A DNA stretch of 64,000 nucleotides from Crocinitomicaceae bacterium (GTDB taxonomy: Bacteria > Bacteroidota > Bacteroidia > Flavobacteriales_D > Crocinitomicaceae). Of this stretch, positions 26,910-35,816 are shown piece after piece. Each line of letters opens with the position of its first letter. The first letter of the stretch is position 1. The notes under the pieces are model-generated. The model saw only the letters and a list, made by a program, of their open reading frames with translations. It did no database searches and was not told where the DNA came from. Both the position numbers and the translations under genes were made by a program. The stretch spans positions 1 to 64,000 of the forward strand of contig JAQWYK010000024.1 of assembly GCA_029254025.1 (NCBI GenBank), written 5' to 3'.

Positions 26910-27449
26910 GTGAAAGTATCAACGTCAAAAACCCCATTTAATACGCTTTTTTTAGACAGAGATGGTGTCATCAACGTACGTAATTTCGATGGATACATCA
27001 CACGTCCTTCAGAATTTATTTTTTGTAAGCATGCCATGGAGGGAATTCAATTGCTAGCTTCATTATTTGATAGAATTATCGTTGTTACTAATCAGCAATG
27101 CATTGCTAAAAACATTATATCCGAAAGTAACCTGAATGATATTCATCGTTATATGACAGATTCATTGGCGGCTAAAGGAATTAAGATTGACGCAATTTAC
27201 GTAGCAGAAAATTTAAAAGACGCCCCTAATGACAGAAGGAAACCTTCACCAGCTATGGGATTAGAAGCAAAAGAACAATTTTCAACAATCGACTTTACCA
27301 ACTCTTGGATGGTGGGTGATACGGACAGCGATATTTTGTTTGGAATGAATCTTGGAATGCATACGGCAGCCGTGAAATCAAATGAGCGATTGACACAAAC
27401 ACCAACCCTGCTGGTCACAGATTTGGTGGAATTATATAACCGAATTTAA
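26910..27449 (+). CDS. HAD-IIIA phosphatase resembling GmhB but without the zinc loop
   Basis: A 179-residue phosphatase with HAD motifs I (FLDRDGVIN), II (VVTNQQ), III (RKPSPAMG) and IV (MVGDTDSDILFG). These match histidinol-phosphate/heptose-bisphosphate phosphatases. The Cys-rich zinc loop typical of GmhB is absent: the segment YVAENLKDAPNDRRKPSP has no Cys. The substrate is therefore open, though a sugar phosphate is likely given the neighbouring glycosyltransferase. The start is GTG 26910, the only plausible one, 8 nt after the GT2 stop. Confidence 0.88.
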   Translation: MKVSTSKTPFNTLFLDRDGVINVRNFDGYITRPSEFIFCKHAMEGIQLLASLFDRIIVVTNQQCIAKNIISESNLNDIHRYMTDSLAAKGIKIDAIYVAENLKDAPNDRRKPSPAMGLEAKEQFSTIDFTNSWMVGDTDSDILFGMNLGMHTAAVKSNERLTQTPTLLVTDLVELYNRI

Positions 27450-27460
27450 CCGATTAAATA

Positions 27461-28210
27461 ATGAAATTACTTACCGTTTTATTTCTTTTTATGTCTGCGG
27501 GATTAATCGCGCAAAATGTAACAGATGCCAATGGACGTAAGCAAGGAGAATGGGTGAAATATTACGAAAACTCAAACGTACCAATCTACAAAGGACAATT
27601 CATTAATGATCAACCAACAGGAAAGTTTGTATATTACTATCCATCCTCAAAAATCATGGCGGTGGTTAATCACAATCCAACTACCGGGCGTTCTGAATCT
27701 TATATGTATCATGAGAACAAAAAACTCATGGCATTTGGTATATATATAAATCAGAAAAAAGATAGTGTTTGGACGCATTACGGCCCTAGTGAACGGTTAA
27801 GTTTCAAAGAGACTTACAAGGCAGATGTGCTAAATGGAAAAAAAACAATTTACTATGTACCTGAAGACCCCTACGACAAGCGCGTTGAAATAGCACAAGA
27901 ACTCAATTTTGAAAATGGTCGCCTACATGGAGAAGCCAAGGAGTACTTTCCTGCTGGAGCTTTAAAAAAAGAGTGTGTGTACAAAGATGGTGTTAACGAA
28001 GGTATTGTTAAGCATTACCACCCTACTGGCGGAGTAGCTCTTGTAGAACGTTGGAAAAACAGACAAAAACATGGATGGTGGTTCAACTACAACAATCAAG
28101 GAAAAGAAACCGGAAGAACTTACTATTACAACGGAAAAGTACTCGAGGGAGATTTCTTAAAGCGACATCTAGCGCGCTTAAAAGAGCAAGGAATTAATCC
28201 TAACGAATGA
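27461..28210 (+). CDS. Exported MORN-repeat (YwqK-like) protein
   Basis: A 249-residue protein with a signal peptide (MKLLTVLFLFMSAGLIAQ) and repeated MORN-variant units of the type G-W--YY-N----Y-G-F-N---G-F-YYYPS and LHGEAKEYFPAGALKKE. Database names calling such proteins antitoxins are misleading; no toxin is nearby. Similar proteins are common in Bacteroidota, with unknown function. It follows the HAD gene by 11 nt, so it belongs to the same transcript. Confidence 0.88.
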   Translation: MKLLTVLFLFMSAGLIAQNVTDANGRKQGEWVKYYENSNVPIYKGQFINDQPTGKFVYYYPSSKIMAVVNHNPTTGRSESYMYHENKKLMAFGIYINQKKDSVWTHYGPSERLSFKETYKADVLNGKKTIYYVPEDPYDKRVEIAQELNFENGRLHGEAKEYFPAGALKKECVYKDGVNEGIVKHYHPTGGVALVERWKNRQKHGWWFNYNNQGKETGRTYYYNGKVLEGDFLKRHLARLKEQGINPNE

Positions 28211-28291
28211 TATTTGAAAAATACCAAAAACAGCCTTCTTAACAATTACTTTTCAACTTATTTCCATATCTTTACGGTAAATAAATTTCTA

Positions 28292-28966
28292 ATGAAAAGG
28301 TTACTATCCATCATGGCGATTTTCCTTGTGGTTCTGTCTTGTAGGCAAGATCAACAATCTGTACATTTTGGTTTCGGCTATTTTGGATTAGAAGAAGGTG
28401 TGTTCGTAGAATACGATGTGATGGAAATTTTCCATGACGAAGACTTAGTTCCAGCGCATGACACGATAAGATACACCCTAAAAACCGTCATCGGTGAAAC
28501 GGTAGAGGACAATCAAGGCAGAATGGCCAACAAAGTATTCCGTTATAAATACGACGCCATCACTGGAGAACTCCTAGACCAGCGTGTTTGGACTGCAATA
28601 ATTTCAGAAGGTCGTGGAGAGCAAACTGAAGAAAACCAGCGTATAATTCGTTTGGTATTCGCTGTCACCAATGATAAAGAATGGGACATCAATGCTTTTA
28701 ATCCGAACGATGAACAACTCGCTTATTATTTTGATCTGAACAAAGAAAAAACATTCAACGGGTTCACCTTTGATTCGACGGTCGTTGTAGAATATGAAGA
28801 CTTCTTTTCACTTGTCGACTATGATCGAAAATACGACACATATGCAAATCACGTAGGTCTTGTTCAACGTGTAGACAAGGAGTTAACCATCGCTAATTTT
28901 GATACGCTCAATATCATAAAGGGCACAGAAACCCATTACTCCTTAAGAAATTACGGGATAGAGTAA
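28292..28966 (+). CDS. Lipoprotein of unknown function
   Basis: A 224-residue predicted lipoprotein; the lipobox VVLSC ends a short signal sequence. The body is beta-rich and acidic (FGYFGLEEGVFVEYDVMEIFHDED). Ends with LNIIKGTETHYSLRNYG. No family is recognised. The frame opens at a TTG (28214), but ATG 28292 gives a proper lipoprotein signal and is preferred. Convergent with the lipocalin-like gene, 65 nt apart. Confidence 0.8.
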   Translation: MKRLLSIMAIFLVVLSCRQDQQSVHFGFGYFGLEEGVFVEYDVMEIFHDEDLVPAHDTIRYTLKTVIGETVEDNQGRMANKVFRYKYDAITGELLDQRVWTAIISEGRGEQTEENQRIIRLVFAVTNDKEWDINAFNPNDEQLAYYFDLNKEKTFNGFTFDSTVVVEYEDFFSLVDYDRKYDTYANHVGLVQRVDKELTIANFDTLNIIKGTETHYSLRNYGIE

Positions 28967-29031
28967 CTATTTAAAAAATAGATTTTTAAAACCTATCAAC
29001 TTAATAGATTGTTTAAGTGTTTTATTGAAGG

Positions 29032-29412
29032 TTACTTTATTTTTTCGAAGAAAATCGTGTAGGCATCTTTAAGTAGAATCATTTCCCGCTTATTCAATTT
29101 TACAATCGAATATTCTCCATCATCGTTATTCCCTTCTGCTGTATTCAAAGTCAATATCAAGTTCGTGTCATCCAAGGTCCATGTGCCATTTTTACTTGGA
29201 GCATCCCCGATCGAACCTCCTTGCACCGTTCCATCCTCGTTAAACTGTAAAAACTTCTCTCGATTTTCTTTAGGCGTTTTGTTCTTTTTCTGAATCTTAT
29301 AGATTTCCCACGTACCGACCAGGTGCTTTCCTTTCGGTTTGGAAGTAAAACCCAATACAAAAAAACAGGCGAACAGGAATAAAAGACTTTTTCTAACACT
29401 ATTTTGATTCAT
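29032..29412 (-). CDS. Small secreted lipocalin-like protein
   Basis: A 126-residue exported protein with a signal peptide (VRKSLLFLFACFFVLGFTS). The rest fits the lipocalin-like pattern of Bacteroidota: HLVGTWEIYKIQKK, FNEDGTVQ, NGTWTLDDTNLILTL, and a closing EMILLKDAYTIFFEK. A single beta-barrel domain with unknown ligand. It stands alone. Confidence 0.78.
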   Translation of the reverse strand: MNQNSVRKSLLFLFACFFVLGFTSKPKGKHLVGTWEIYKIQKKNKTPKENREKFLQFNEDGTVQGGSIGDAPSKNGTWTLDDTNLILTLNTAEGNNDDGEYSIVKLNKREMILLKDAYTIFFEKIK

Positions 29413-29526
29413 ACGCTCAGCGAATTACACATCAAAAATAATGAAATTTGCGCCATCCGATAAAATGTAGGGACCTTACCTCTTTGCGTTTGCTCCAAAA
29501 AGGAATGTATCTTGCGTTCTTTTCCC

Positions 29527-29534
29527 TATATTCG
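29527..29534 (+). promoter_or_regulatory. Promoter -7 element of the GT4 gene, next to the ATG
   Basis: TATATTCG followed by C, one mismatch from TAnnTTTG. Only 6 nt separate it from ATG 29541, predicting a leaderless or nearly leaderless mRNA. Confidence 0.5.
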
Positions 29535-29540
29535 CACCCT

Positions 29541-30647
29541 ATGAAGATTGCTTTTTTATCAACGTTTTATCCCTTTCGTGGAGGGATAGCTCAATTCAAT
29601 GCCGGGCTTTACCGTGCATTGGAAAAGCATCATGAAGTAAAAGCATTTAATTTTTCACTACAATACCCTTCCCTGCTTTTTCCTGGGAAAACACAACTTG
29701 TAAACCCCGAAGATAATGCCGATGCCATCCCCTCAGAACGCACATTAAGCTCTATTTCTCCGCGTTCGTTTCGAACAACCGCAAAAGCTATTGAGCATTT
29801 TCAACCAGACCTATTGATTATTGGCTATTGGATGCCCTTCATGGCACCCTCGCTCGGTTATGTAGCGAAACGACTGGCAAAAAGATGTAAAGTCGTTTCA
29901 ATTGTTCACAATGCCATACCGCACGAAAAAAGCCGGTTAGATAAAGTCCTATCACATTTCTTTTTTCAGCGTAACACCCATTTTGTAGCTTTGTCAGATG
30001 CCGTTCGAAAGGATATTCTAGGCAATTATCCAACAGCAAAAGTCCAGACAATATTACATCCCTCGTACGACCATTTTGGAAGTTTAATTCCTAGAGAAGA
30101 AGCACTGAATCAACTTCAATTAGACCCTGCTAATCGGTACTTACTCTTTTTCGGCTTAATTCGAGATTATAAAGGCCTAGACAAACTGCTTCAAGCCCTT
30201 CCACTCTTAGCACCGGATATTCATCTTCTCATTGCAGGTGAAGTCTATGGTTCATTCACAGTTTATCAACGTATCATTCAAGACCATCAACTCGAAACGC
30301 ACGTGCATCAATTCAATGCGTACATACCTGATCATGAGGTTCATCTTTTCTTTTCTGCTGCAGAATGTTGCGTACTTCCTTATAAAAGCGCAACTCAAAG
30401 TGGTATAACCGCCATCGCTCATCATTTTAATATCCCTGTTGTAGCGAGTGATGTCGGAGGTTTATCAGAATTTATTCAACACAAAAAAAACGGATACCTT
30501 ATTACCGATTGTACATACGAAAAATTAGCACAATGGCTCAACACTGGTTTTTCAACGGGTACATTTGAGCAATTTCGACAAACCTTAAGTCAGCAAAAAC
30601 GCGCTACATGGGAAGATTTCTCGCGTGAATTACTAAAGTTAATTTAA
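29541..30647 (+). CDS. Glycosyltransferase family 4 (GT-B fold)
   Basis: A 368-residue cytosolic glycosyltransferase. N-terminal Rossmann half starts MKIAFLSTFYPFRGGIAQF. The C-terminal half holds LLFFGLIRDYKGLDKLLQAL, HLLIAGE, and the donor-site region VLPYKSATQSGITAIAHHFN with VASDVGGLSE, as in GT4 enzymes building surface polysaccharide. The frame extends upstream to 29448, but ATG 29541 matches the family start and a promoter element lies between. Donor and acceptor are unknown. Confidence 0.9.
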   Translation: MKIAFLSTFYPFRGGIAQFNAGLYRALEKHHEVKAFNFSLQYPSLLFPGKTQLVNPEDNADAIPSERTLSSISPRSFRTTAKAIEHFQPDLLIIGYWMPFMAPSLGYVAKRLAKRCKVVSIVHNAIPHEKSRLDKVLSHFFFQRNTHFVALSDAVRKDILGNYPTAKVQTILHPSYDHFGSLIPREEALNQLQLDPANRYLLFFGLIRDYKGLDKLLQALPLLAPDIHLLIAGEVYGSFTVYQRIIQDHQLETHVHQFNAYIPDHEVHLFFSAAECCVLPYKSATQSGITAIAHHFNIPVVASDVGGLSEFIQHKKNGYLITDCTYEKLAQWLNTGFSTGTFEQFRQTLSQQKRATWEDFSRELLKLI

Positions 30648-30729
30648 CAAGTCATTCCCCTCATTAAGTTTCGTTCTGAAATATTCGTTTCGAAACTCAA
30701 TACTTTATTCTTCCTTTCGTTAATGTTTA

Positions 30730-30737
30730 TAAATTTG
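30730..30737 (+). promoter_or_regulatory. Promoter -7 element of the barrel-protein/waaA operon, next to the ATG
   Basis: TAAATTTG is a perfect match. Five nt separate it from ATG 30743, so the operon transcript is predicted to start at or beside the start codon. Confidence 0.6.
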
Positions 30738-30742
30738 TAGGC

Positions 30743-31504
30743 ATGTGGAGATATACAATTGCATTAATCGTTTGTGTTTTTTTGTCGCTACTCAGCAGTG
30801 CACAACGTGATGTAACCAAAGGAATTATCGGAACGCCTTATGTTGGGGTGCATTTCGGAATGAATATTCCCGGCGGTGACTTTGCGGAGCGCTATGGGTT
30901 CACCAGTAACTTAGGTGGGGTAGCTGGATACAAAACCAAGAAGAACTGGATTTATGCAGCTGACGGAAACTTTATCTTCGGAAACAAAATACATATCGAA
31001 GGTTTACTAGATAATTTAAGAGATGAGGTTGGAAACATCACGAATTCATCGGGATCACCTGCTGAAATCCTATTTTTCGTTCGTGGATTCAATATCAATG
31101 CGATGGTTGGAAAAGTAATACCAATATGGAGTCCAAACGACAACTCTGGACTCATGATTCAGTTTGGTGCAGGCTACCTCTGGCATCGATTACGTATCGA
31201 GTCGCAACAAGATGAAGTACCACAAATAGAGGAAGAAAATTTAAAAGGTTATGATCGATTAACTATAGGGTTCAACACTACTCAATTCATTGGCTATAAT
31301 TTTATGGCAAACCAAGGAGTTTACAATTTCTACGGTGGTTTTTATTTCCAACAAGGATTCACCCAAGATCAGCGCGATGTTTTCTGGGATAAACCGAATG
31401 AATATGTATTAAAAGATATTCGTATTGAGTATCAATTCGGCTTCAAGTTAGGTTGGCTAGTTCCGGTTTATAAGCGTCAACCCAAAGAATTCTATTTCGA
31501 CTAA
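30743..31504 (+). CDS. Outer-membrane beta-barrel protein of unknown function
   Basis: A 253-residue protein with a signal peptide (about 1-20, SLLSSAQ) and an alternating-strand pattern typical of small barrels (YVGVHFGMNIPGGDF, MIQFGAGYLWHRLRIES, YNFYGGFYFQQGFTQ, IEYQFGFKLGWLVPV). Similar proteins are found beside lipid A/Kdo genes in Flavobacteria as far as I recall, but no function is known. Its stop overlaps the waaA start (TAATG), so the two are translationally coupled. Confidence 0.8.
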   Translation: MWRYTIALIVCVFLSLLSSAQRDVTKGIIGTPYVGVHFGMNIPGGDFAERYGFTSNLGGVAGYKTKKNWIYAADGNFIFGNKIHIEGLLDNLRDEVGNITNSSGSPAEILFFVRGFNINAMVGKVIPIWSPNDNSGLMIQFGAGYLWHRLRIESQQDEVPQIEEENLKGYDRLTIGFNTTQFIGYNFMANQGVYNFYGGFYFQQGFTQDQRDVFWDKPNEYVLKDIRIEYQFGFKLGWLVPVYKRQPKEFYFD

Positions 31505-32727
31505 TGCTAGTATACAATCTTTCCATGCATATTTACGGTTTGGCTGTTCGAATAGCTGCGCTATTCATTCCTAAAGCGGCACAATGGGTAGAGGGTAGAA
31601 AAAGCTTCTTTAAAGACCTTCCAGTCGTAGAACAAGAACACGTCATTTGGTTTCACTGTGCGTCACTAGGAGAATTTGAACAAGGGAGGCCTATAATTGA
31701 ATCTTGGAAAAAAAAATATCCAGATCATTTTATACTGCTTACATTTTTTAGTCCCTCAGGGTATGAGGTCAGAAAGAATTATGAGTTCGCCAACCACTGC
31801 TGCTACCTGCCTTTAGACACCCCCTCAAATGCACGTAAATTCATTGCACACTTTCAACCGAAAATCGCCTTTTTTGTAAAGTATGAGTTTTGGTTGAACT
31901 ATATTGAAAGTGCACAAAAGGCAAATTGTAAACTCTATTCGATTAGCACTTTACTCAATCAAAACCATCGTTTTTTCAAATGGTACGGTGGTGTATTTCG
32001 CAAAGGACTTACCCACTTCCAACACTTCTTTGTTCAAGACGAGCAAACCAAACATTTGTTAACCACAATTGGTATAGATTCAGTTACCCGCGTTGGAGAT
32101 ACGCGTTACGACCGCGTGAATGACCGTGTAAAAGAGCAAAACACCAATGAATACCTCAAAAATTGGATAGCACCTGAAGACAAGGTTTTGGTGGTCGGAA
32201 GCTCATGGAAAGAAGATGAAGAGATATTGATTCCCTACATCAATGGAAATAATCACTTTGATAAAGTAATTTTTGCTCCACATGAAGTGAATGAAACCAA
32301 TGTGAATCGCATCCTATCGGAGCTTCAAGTAACTGTCGAAACCTACACGCACATTCAGCAATCAGGACGCATTAATGAAACTACTCAAGTGGTAATCCTC
32401 AATTGTATCGGCGTGTTGGCTGACGCTTATCAATATGGAACGATAGCATACGTAGGTGGAGCATTTAAAACAGGGCTACATAACATATTGGAGCCAGCTA
32501 CTTTCGGCCTTCCTGTTCTTTTCGGCCCACATCACGCGAAGTTTCCAGAAGCGAGTATGTTTATTTCTGCTGGAATCGGAACTGCTGTGCAAAGTATGGA
32601 CGAACTCCGTTACGCTATGCAGACTCAACTCGGTGAACTTAGACAATTACAGCCACGTGTAAAAGCATTCATCGCCTCTCAAATTGGAGCACGCGAACGC
32701 ATCATGCAGTGGTTCGAAAAGAATTAA
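31504..32727 (+). CDS. waaA: 3-deoxy-D-manno-octulosonic acid (Kdo) transferase
   Basis: Transfers Kdo from CMP-Kdo to lipid A precursor at the inner membrane. The 407-residue protein shows the family motifs IWFHCASLGEFEQGRPII, FFSPSGYEV, FVKYEFWLNY, VGDTRYDRV, VGSSWKEDEE and YVGGAFKTGLHNILEPA. An N-terminal hydrophobic segment anchors it. Coupled to the upstream barrel protein. The end interlocks with the convergent Bax-inhibitor gene (TTAA, 32724-32727). The phosphatase gene kdsC of the same pathway lies about 3 kb away. Confidence 0.95.
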   Translation: MLVYNLSMHIYGLAVRIAALFIPKAAQWVEGRKSFFKDLPVVEQEHVIWFHCASLGEFEQGRPIIESWKKKYPDHFILLTFFSPSGYEVRKNYEFANHCCYLPLDTPSNARKFIAHFQPKIAFFVKYEFWLNYIESAQKANCKLYSISTLLNQNHRFFKWYGGVFRKGLTHFQHFFVQDEQTKHLLTTIGIDSVTRVGDTRYDRVNDRVKEQNTNEYLKNWIAPEDKVLVVGSSWKEDEEILIPYINGNNHFDKVIFAPHEVNETNVNRILSELQVTVETYTHIQQSGRINETTQVVILNCIGVLADAYQYGTIAYVGGAFKTGLHNILEPATFGLPVLFGPHHAKFPEASMFISAGIGTAVQSMDELRYAMQTQLGELRQLQPRVKAFIASQIGARERIMQWFEKN

Positions 32728-33461
32728 TCTCTACCGCCAAGTAAATTTAGTAAGGACATAAACAAATTGATAAACAAGATGTAAAGTGTCAACCCTCCAA
32801 TGATCGTTAGCTTACGCTTATCTTCCCCGCTAATTGATGCATCCAAGGCGAGCGCTTTCAATCGCTGCATTTCCCAAGCTGTCAAACCTGTGAAGACAAA
32901 AACTCCGATAACAGAAATGGCAAACGACAGCATTGAGCTACCTAAGAACATATTAACGATAGCAGCAATGAATATTCCAATAAACGCCATATACAAAAGG
33001 CTACCCATTTTAGATAAATCAACTGACGTGGTGTAGCCCAAAATAGCCATAGCAGCAAAAGCGCCGGCTGCAATGAAAAATGTTGATACTAAACTCCCAA
33101 TGCTGTACACTAAAAAGATGGAAGACAATGCGGCTCCAATCAAAATAGAATATAAAAGAAACATTCCGATGAGCGCGCTAAAAGACAATTTATGAAAACG
33201 AGCTTGCATCCACAACGCGAGACCCACAGGAGCAAAAACTACAACATAGAAAATAGGAGAAATAGAAGCTGATCCGGTAACATAATCGATATTATAAAAC
33301 CATTCGTAAATCAATCCAGACTCCGCAATGTACCAAGACACTACTCCCGAAACGATTAATGCTAGGAACATATATGAATACACATTACTAAAAAACTGCT
33401 TTAACACAACAGACTGAGATAATTGCTCTTGATTGTTATTAATTGAATCTTCCATGATCAT
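32724..33461 (-). CDS. Bax inhibitor-1/YccA-family membrane protein
   Basis: A 245-residue protein with seven hydrophobic helices and a soluble N-terminus of about 20 residues. The BI-1 pattern is visible: VYSYMFLALIVSGVVSWYIAESG at the first helix, ILGYTTSVDLSKMGSLLYMA, GLTAWEMQRLKAL, and a C-terminal YILFINLFMSLLNLLGGRD. Family members act as calcium leak channels or in membrane protein quality control (FtsH partner in E. coli); its role here is unknown. ATG 33455 is an alternative start. Monocistronic. Confidence 0.92.
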   Translation of the reverse strand: MIMEDSINNNQEQLSQSVVLKQFFSNVYSYMFLALIVSGVVSWYIAESGLIYEWFYNIDYVTGSASISPIFYVVVFAPVGLALWMQARFHKLSFSALIGMFLLYSILIGAALSSIFLVYSIGSLVSTFFIAAGAFAAMAILGYTTSVDLSKMGSLLYMAFIGIFIAAIVNMFLGSSMLSFAISVIGVFVFTGLTAWEMQRLKALALDASISGEDKRKLTIIGGLTLYILFINLFMSLLNLLGGRD

Positions 33462-33478
33462 TTGATTTATTGATTAAA

Positions 33479-33486
33479 CAAAAATA
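33479..33486 (-). promoter_or_regulatory. Promoter -7 element of the Bax-inhibitor gene
   Basis: TATTTTTG on the minus strand is a perfect TAnnTTTG match ending 17 nt before ATG 33461. Confidence 0.55.
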
Positions 33487-33586
33487 CAGAAAAAGTGTTT
33501 TGATAAGGGAAAGTTAATAAGGTTATTGGTTAATTATCGTTAAACAAACTCGACATGTAGTTTAATACCATAACTTTTAAGTTTAC

Positions 33587-33594
33587 TATCTTTG
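33587..33594 (+). promoter_or_regulatory. Promoter -7 element of def
   Basis: TATCTTTG is a perfect match, 13 nt before ATG 33608. No clear -33 TTTG is seen. Confidence 0.55.
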
Positions 33595-33607
33595 TAAAAA
33601 AAAATAA

Positions 33608-34201
33608 ATGATTCTACCTATAGTTGCTTATGGCGATCCTGTTTTGAAAAAAGTGGGGGAAGAAATAGATAAAGATTATCCAGGTCTGAGTGAGCTAATT
33701 GATAACATGTGGGAAACCATGTATGCAGCTAGTGGCGTTGGTCTTGCCGCTCCACAAATCGGGAAATCCATTCGTTTGTTCATTGTAGACGCAAGTCCTT
33801 TTGCGGATGAAGAAGAAGATGAACCAGATCCTAAGGCAAAAGGATTAGAAAATTTTAAAAAGGTATTCATCAACCCTATCATAGAGGAAGAAACGGGAGA
33901 AAATTGGGCATTTCAAGAAGGTTGTTTAAGTATTCCAAAAATTCGGGAAGATGTTTATCGAAAGGAAAAAATTACAATTACTTATTTTGACGAAAACTTT
34001 GACTTTCACGAGGAAACTTATGATGGCTATGCCGCACGAGTAATTCAACATGAGTATGACCATATTGAAGGTATTCTATTTACGGATTACCTTCCTCCAT
34101 TAAAACGAAAACTACTTACCAAGAAATTAGGGAATATTTCAAAAGGTGAAATCAATGTAGATTACCGAATGAAATTTCCCGTGCACAAGCGTGGAAAATA
34201 G
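33608..34201 (+). CDS. def: Peptide deformylase
   Basis: Removes the formyl group from N-terminal methionine of nascent proteins. All three metal/catalytic motifs are intact: GVGLAAPQIG (43-52), EGCLSIP (metal ligand C106) and QHEYDHIEG (H148, E149, H152). The 197-residue protein carries an acidic insertion at about 64-80 (DEEEDEPDPKAK), a feature I associate with Bacteroidota deformylases. The lipoprotein gene 80 nt downstream may be co-transcribed. Confidence 0.97.
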   Translation: MILPIVAYGDPVLKKVGEEIDKDYPGLSELIDNMWETMYAASGVGLAAPQIGKSIRLFIVDASPFADEEEDEPDPKAKGLENFKKVFINPIIEEETGENWAFQEGCLSIPKIREDVYRKEKITITYFDENFDFHEETYDGYAARVIQHEYDHIEGILFTDYLPPLKRKLLTKKLGNISKGEINVDYRMKFPVHKRGK

Positions 34202-34281
34202 ACCAGTATTTTTTAAAAATATTTTGAACGAAACAAGCTATATTTGATCCTGGAAAATCTTCAATTTTAACGCAAAAAAAC

Positions 34282-34878
34282 ATGAAAGCTACTTATTTTC
34301 TTTTATTAGCCACACTTCTTTTAGCTTCCTGTGGCGGACCATCAAGCGAGACACCCTCTGACGAAATTACTATTGAATCACTGAAAGCGTCGTTAAAAGA
34401 GATTGATGATTCCCTCTATGTTTTAATAGAGAAAGCACTTGAAACAGATGGTTTTGAAATCGATCGTTTGGTGTATCACGAAGGGGTAAACCGAGGAATT
34501 GAATTTTACAAAAACTTTCCTAAAGATGAATATGCTCCATATGCCCTAGATAAAGTTATTGGTATGTATTGGGCATTAAATATTGAACCTAAGACTGTTG
34601 AGTGGCTAGATACATTAATTACAAAATATCCAGATTATCCAGGTATCATGGGCGCATTAGAGCGTCAAAAATCAGTTTACGATAGCTTTGACGCTTACAA
34701 CCCAGAGAAAATAAAATACTACACAAATTTGATGTTAGAACGCGATGACTTGAGTCCTGAAAAACGAGCAGACTTTGAACTACGCCTTCAACATATCGAT
34801 AAGCCATTTGAAGAATTTGTTTTTCTTTTGAACAGTGATGGTTCAAACGCTCCGGTAGAAGTTGAAGAAATCAATTAA
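34282..34878 (+). CDS. Lipoprotein with TPR-like helical repeats
   Basis: A 198-residue predicted lipoprotein with lipobox LLLASC. The rest is helical; pairs such as GIEFYKNFPKDEYAPYALDK and WLDTLITKYPDYPGIMGALE resemble tetratricopeptide units of the BamD/YfiO type (P-D-Y--A at unit ends). A role in outer-membrane assembly is possible but not shown. Its stop interlocks with that of the convergent ECF sigma gene (TTAA, 34875-34878). Confidence 0.8.
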   Translation: MKATYFLLLATLLLASCGGPSSETPSDEITIESLKASLKEIDDSLYVLIEKALETDGFEIDRLVYHEGVNRGIEFYKNFPKDEYAPYALDKVIGMYWALNIEPKTVEWLDTLITKYPDYPGIMGALERQKSVYDSFDAYNPEKIKYYTNLMLERDDLSPEKRADFELRLQHIDKPFEEFVFLLNSDGSNAPVEVEEIN

Positions 34879-35468
34879 GGGGTAACCAAATTATACTTCT
34901 CAATCATTTTTCGGATATTGATTAAGGCGTAGCGCATACGACCCAGAGCGGTATTTATACTGATATCCTCTAGTTCAGCAATATCCTTAAAAGACATCCC
35001 TTGAAAAATACGCATTTCTAAAATTTCTTTTTGTGTCTTGGGAAGATGCTTTACCAACTCTACCATTTGAACCTCTAATTCTTCTCGCGTTATTGCGTCC
35101 TCTACATTTTCGTCCTCGAGTTTGAGAACAGAAAATATATTAAAATCATCTGATTTGGAAGACGTCTCCGAAATCATTTTTACTTTGTTCGAACGACGAA
35201 AATGATCAATTACTAAATTGTGTGCTATACGCATGGCCCAAGGAAGAAACTTCCCCTCCTCGTTGTAGGACCCTTTTTTCAAGGTTCGTACAATTTTCAT
35301 GAATGCATCCTGAAAAACGTCCTGCGCGACTGCATGATCACGAATTTTCGAGAAAACATAATTGTAAATCTTATCCTTGTGACGCATCAAAAGTACTTCG
35401 AAAGCTTGTTCGTTTCCTCTTATGTATAAAGCAACTAAATCGTGGTCTTCTAGCTTATCAATAGGCAT
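34875..35468 (-). CDS. ECF-type RNA polymerase sigma factor
   Basis: A 197-residue sigma-70 factor containing only regions 2 and 4. Region 2: YNYVFSKIRDHAVAQDVFQD and FLPWAMRIAHNLVIDHFRRS. Region 4: LPKTQKEILEMRIFQGMSF with KDIAELEDISINTALGRMRY. No anti-sigma gene is adjacent, unlike many ECF factors in this phylum. An acidic linker (about 95-125) separates the regions. Target genes are unknown. Confidence 0.93.
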   Translation of the reverse strand: MPIDKLEDHDLVALYIRGNEQAFEVLLMRHKDKIYNYVFSKIRDHAVAQDVFQDAFMKIVRTLKKGSYNEEGKFLPWAMRIAHNLVIDHFRRSNKVKMISETSSKSDDFNIFSVLKLEDENVEDAITREELEVQMVELVKHLPKTQKEILEMRIFQGMSFKDIAELEDISINTALGRMRYALINIRKMIEKYNLVTP

Positions 35469-35816
35469 ATTTACTCAGTTTTGAGATTACTAATACTAAA
35501 TCTAATTCAGAGTAAAATTCTATTCTATAGGCTATTGCTTTTTTAATTATTGGACTAAAATACAACTTTCTAGAAACAATGTTCGAACAAAAGTCTTAAA
35601 ATATATTAAATGTCTATCTTGTTTAGTAAACGGATGTTGACGAAATAGGGTTGGTAATTAATTATTATTTTTTATTCATTCACAACTTGACGAATAGAAA
35701 TTTGACGTTTTGCTCTATGAACTGTGCATATAATACCTTCGGAGACTCTATTCATTAGGCACTTTTATTTTTGGTACAATAGTTGGCTAATTTATTTGAA
35801 CTTAAAACTTTGAATT
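35469..35816. other. AT-rich divergent intergenic region, no gene seen
   Basis: A 348-bp stretch between the ECF sigma gene and the small plus-strand frame. It is AT-rich with no reading frame of note and no strong hairpin. Weak promoter-like words occur for both directions (minus strand TATTTTAG near 35560; plus strand TTTTTGG near 35770), none convincing. Confidence 0.45.

Noticed and set aside
27461-28210. YwqK-like protein read as the antitoxin of a toxin-antitoxin system
   Set aside because: It has a signal peptide and MORN-type repeats, and no candidate toxin is adjacent; the antitoxin label is a transferred name.
28966-29031. Weak A/T-only hairpin after the lipoprotein gene
   Set aside because: A six-base A/T stem (CTATTT with AAATAG) is too weak to be called a terminator with confidence.
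30661-30729. Possible -33 element for the barrel-waaA promoter
   Set aside because: No TTTG is found 19-22 nt upstream of the -7 element; only T-rich sequence is present.
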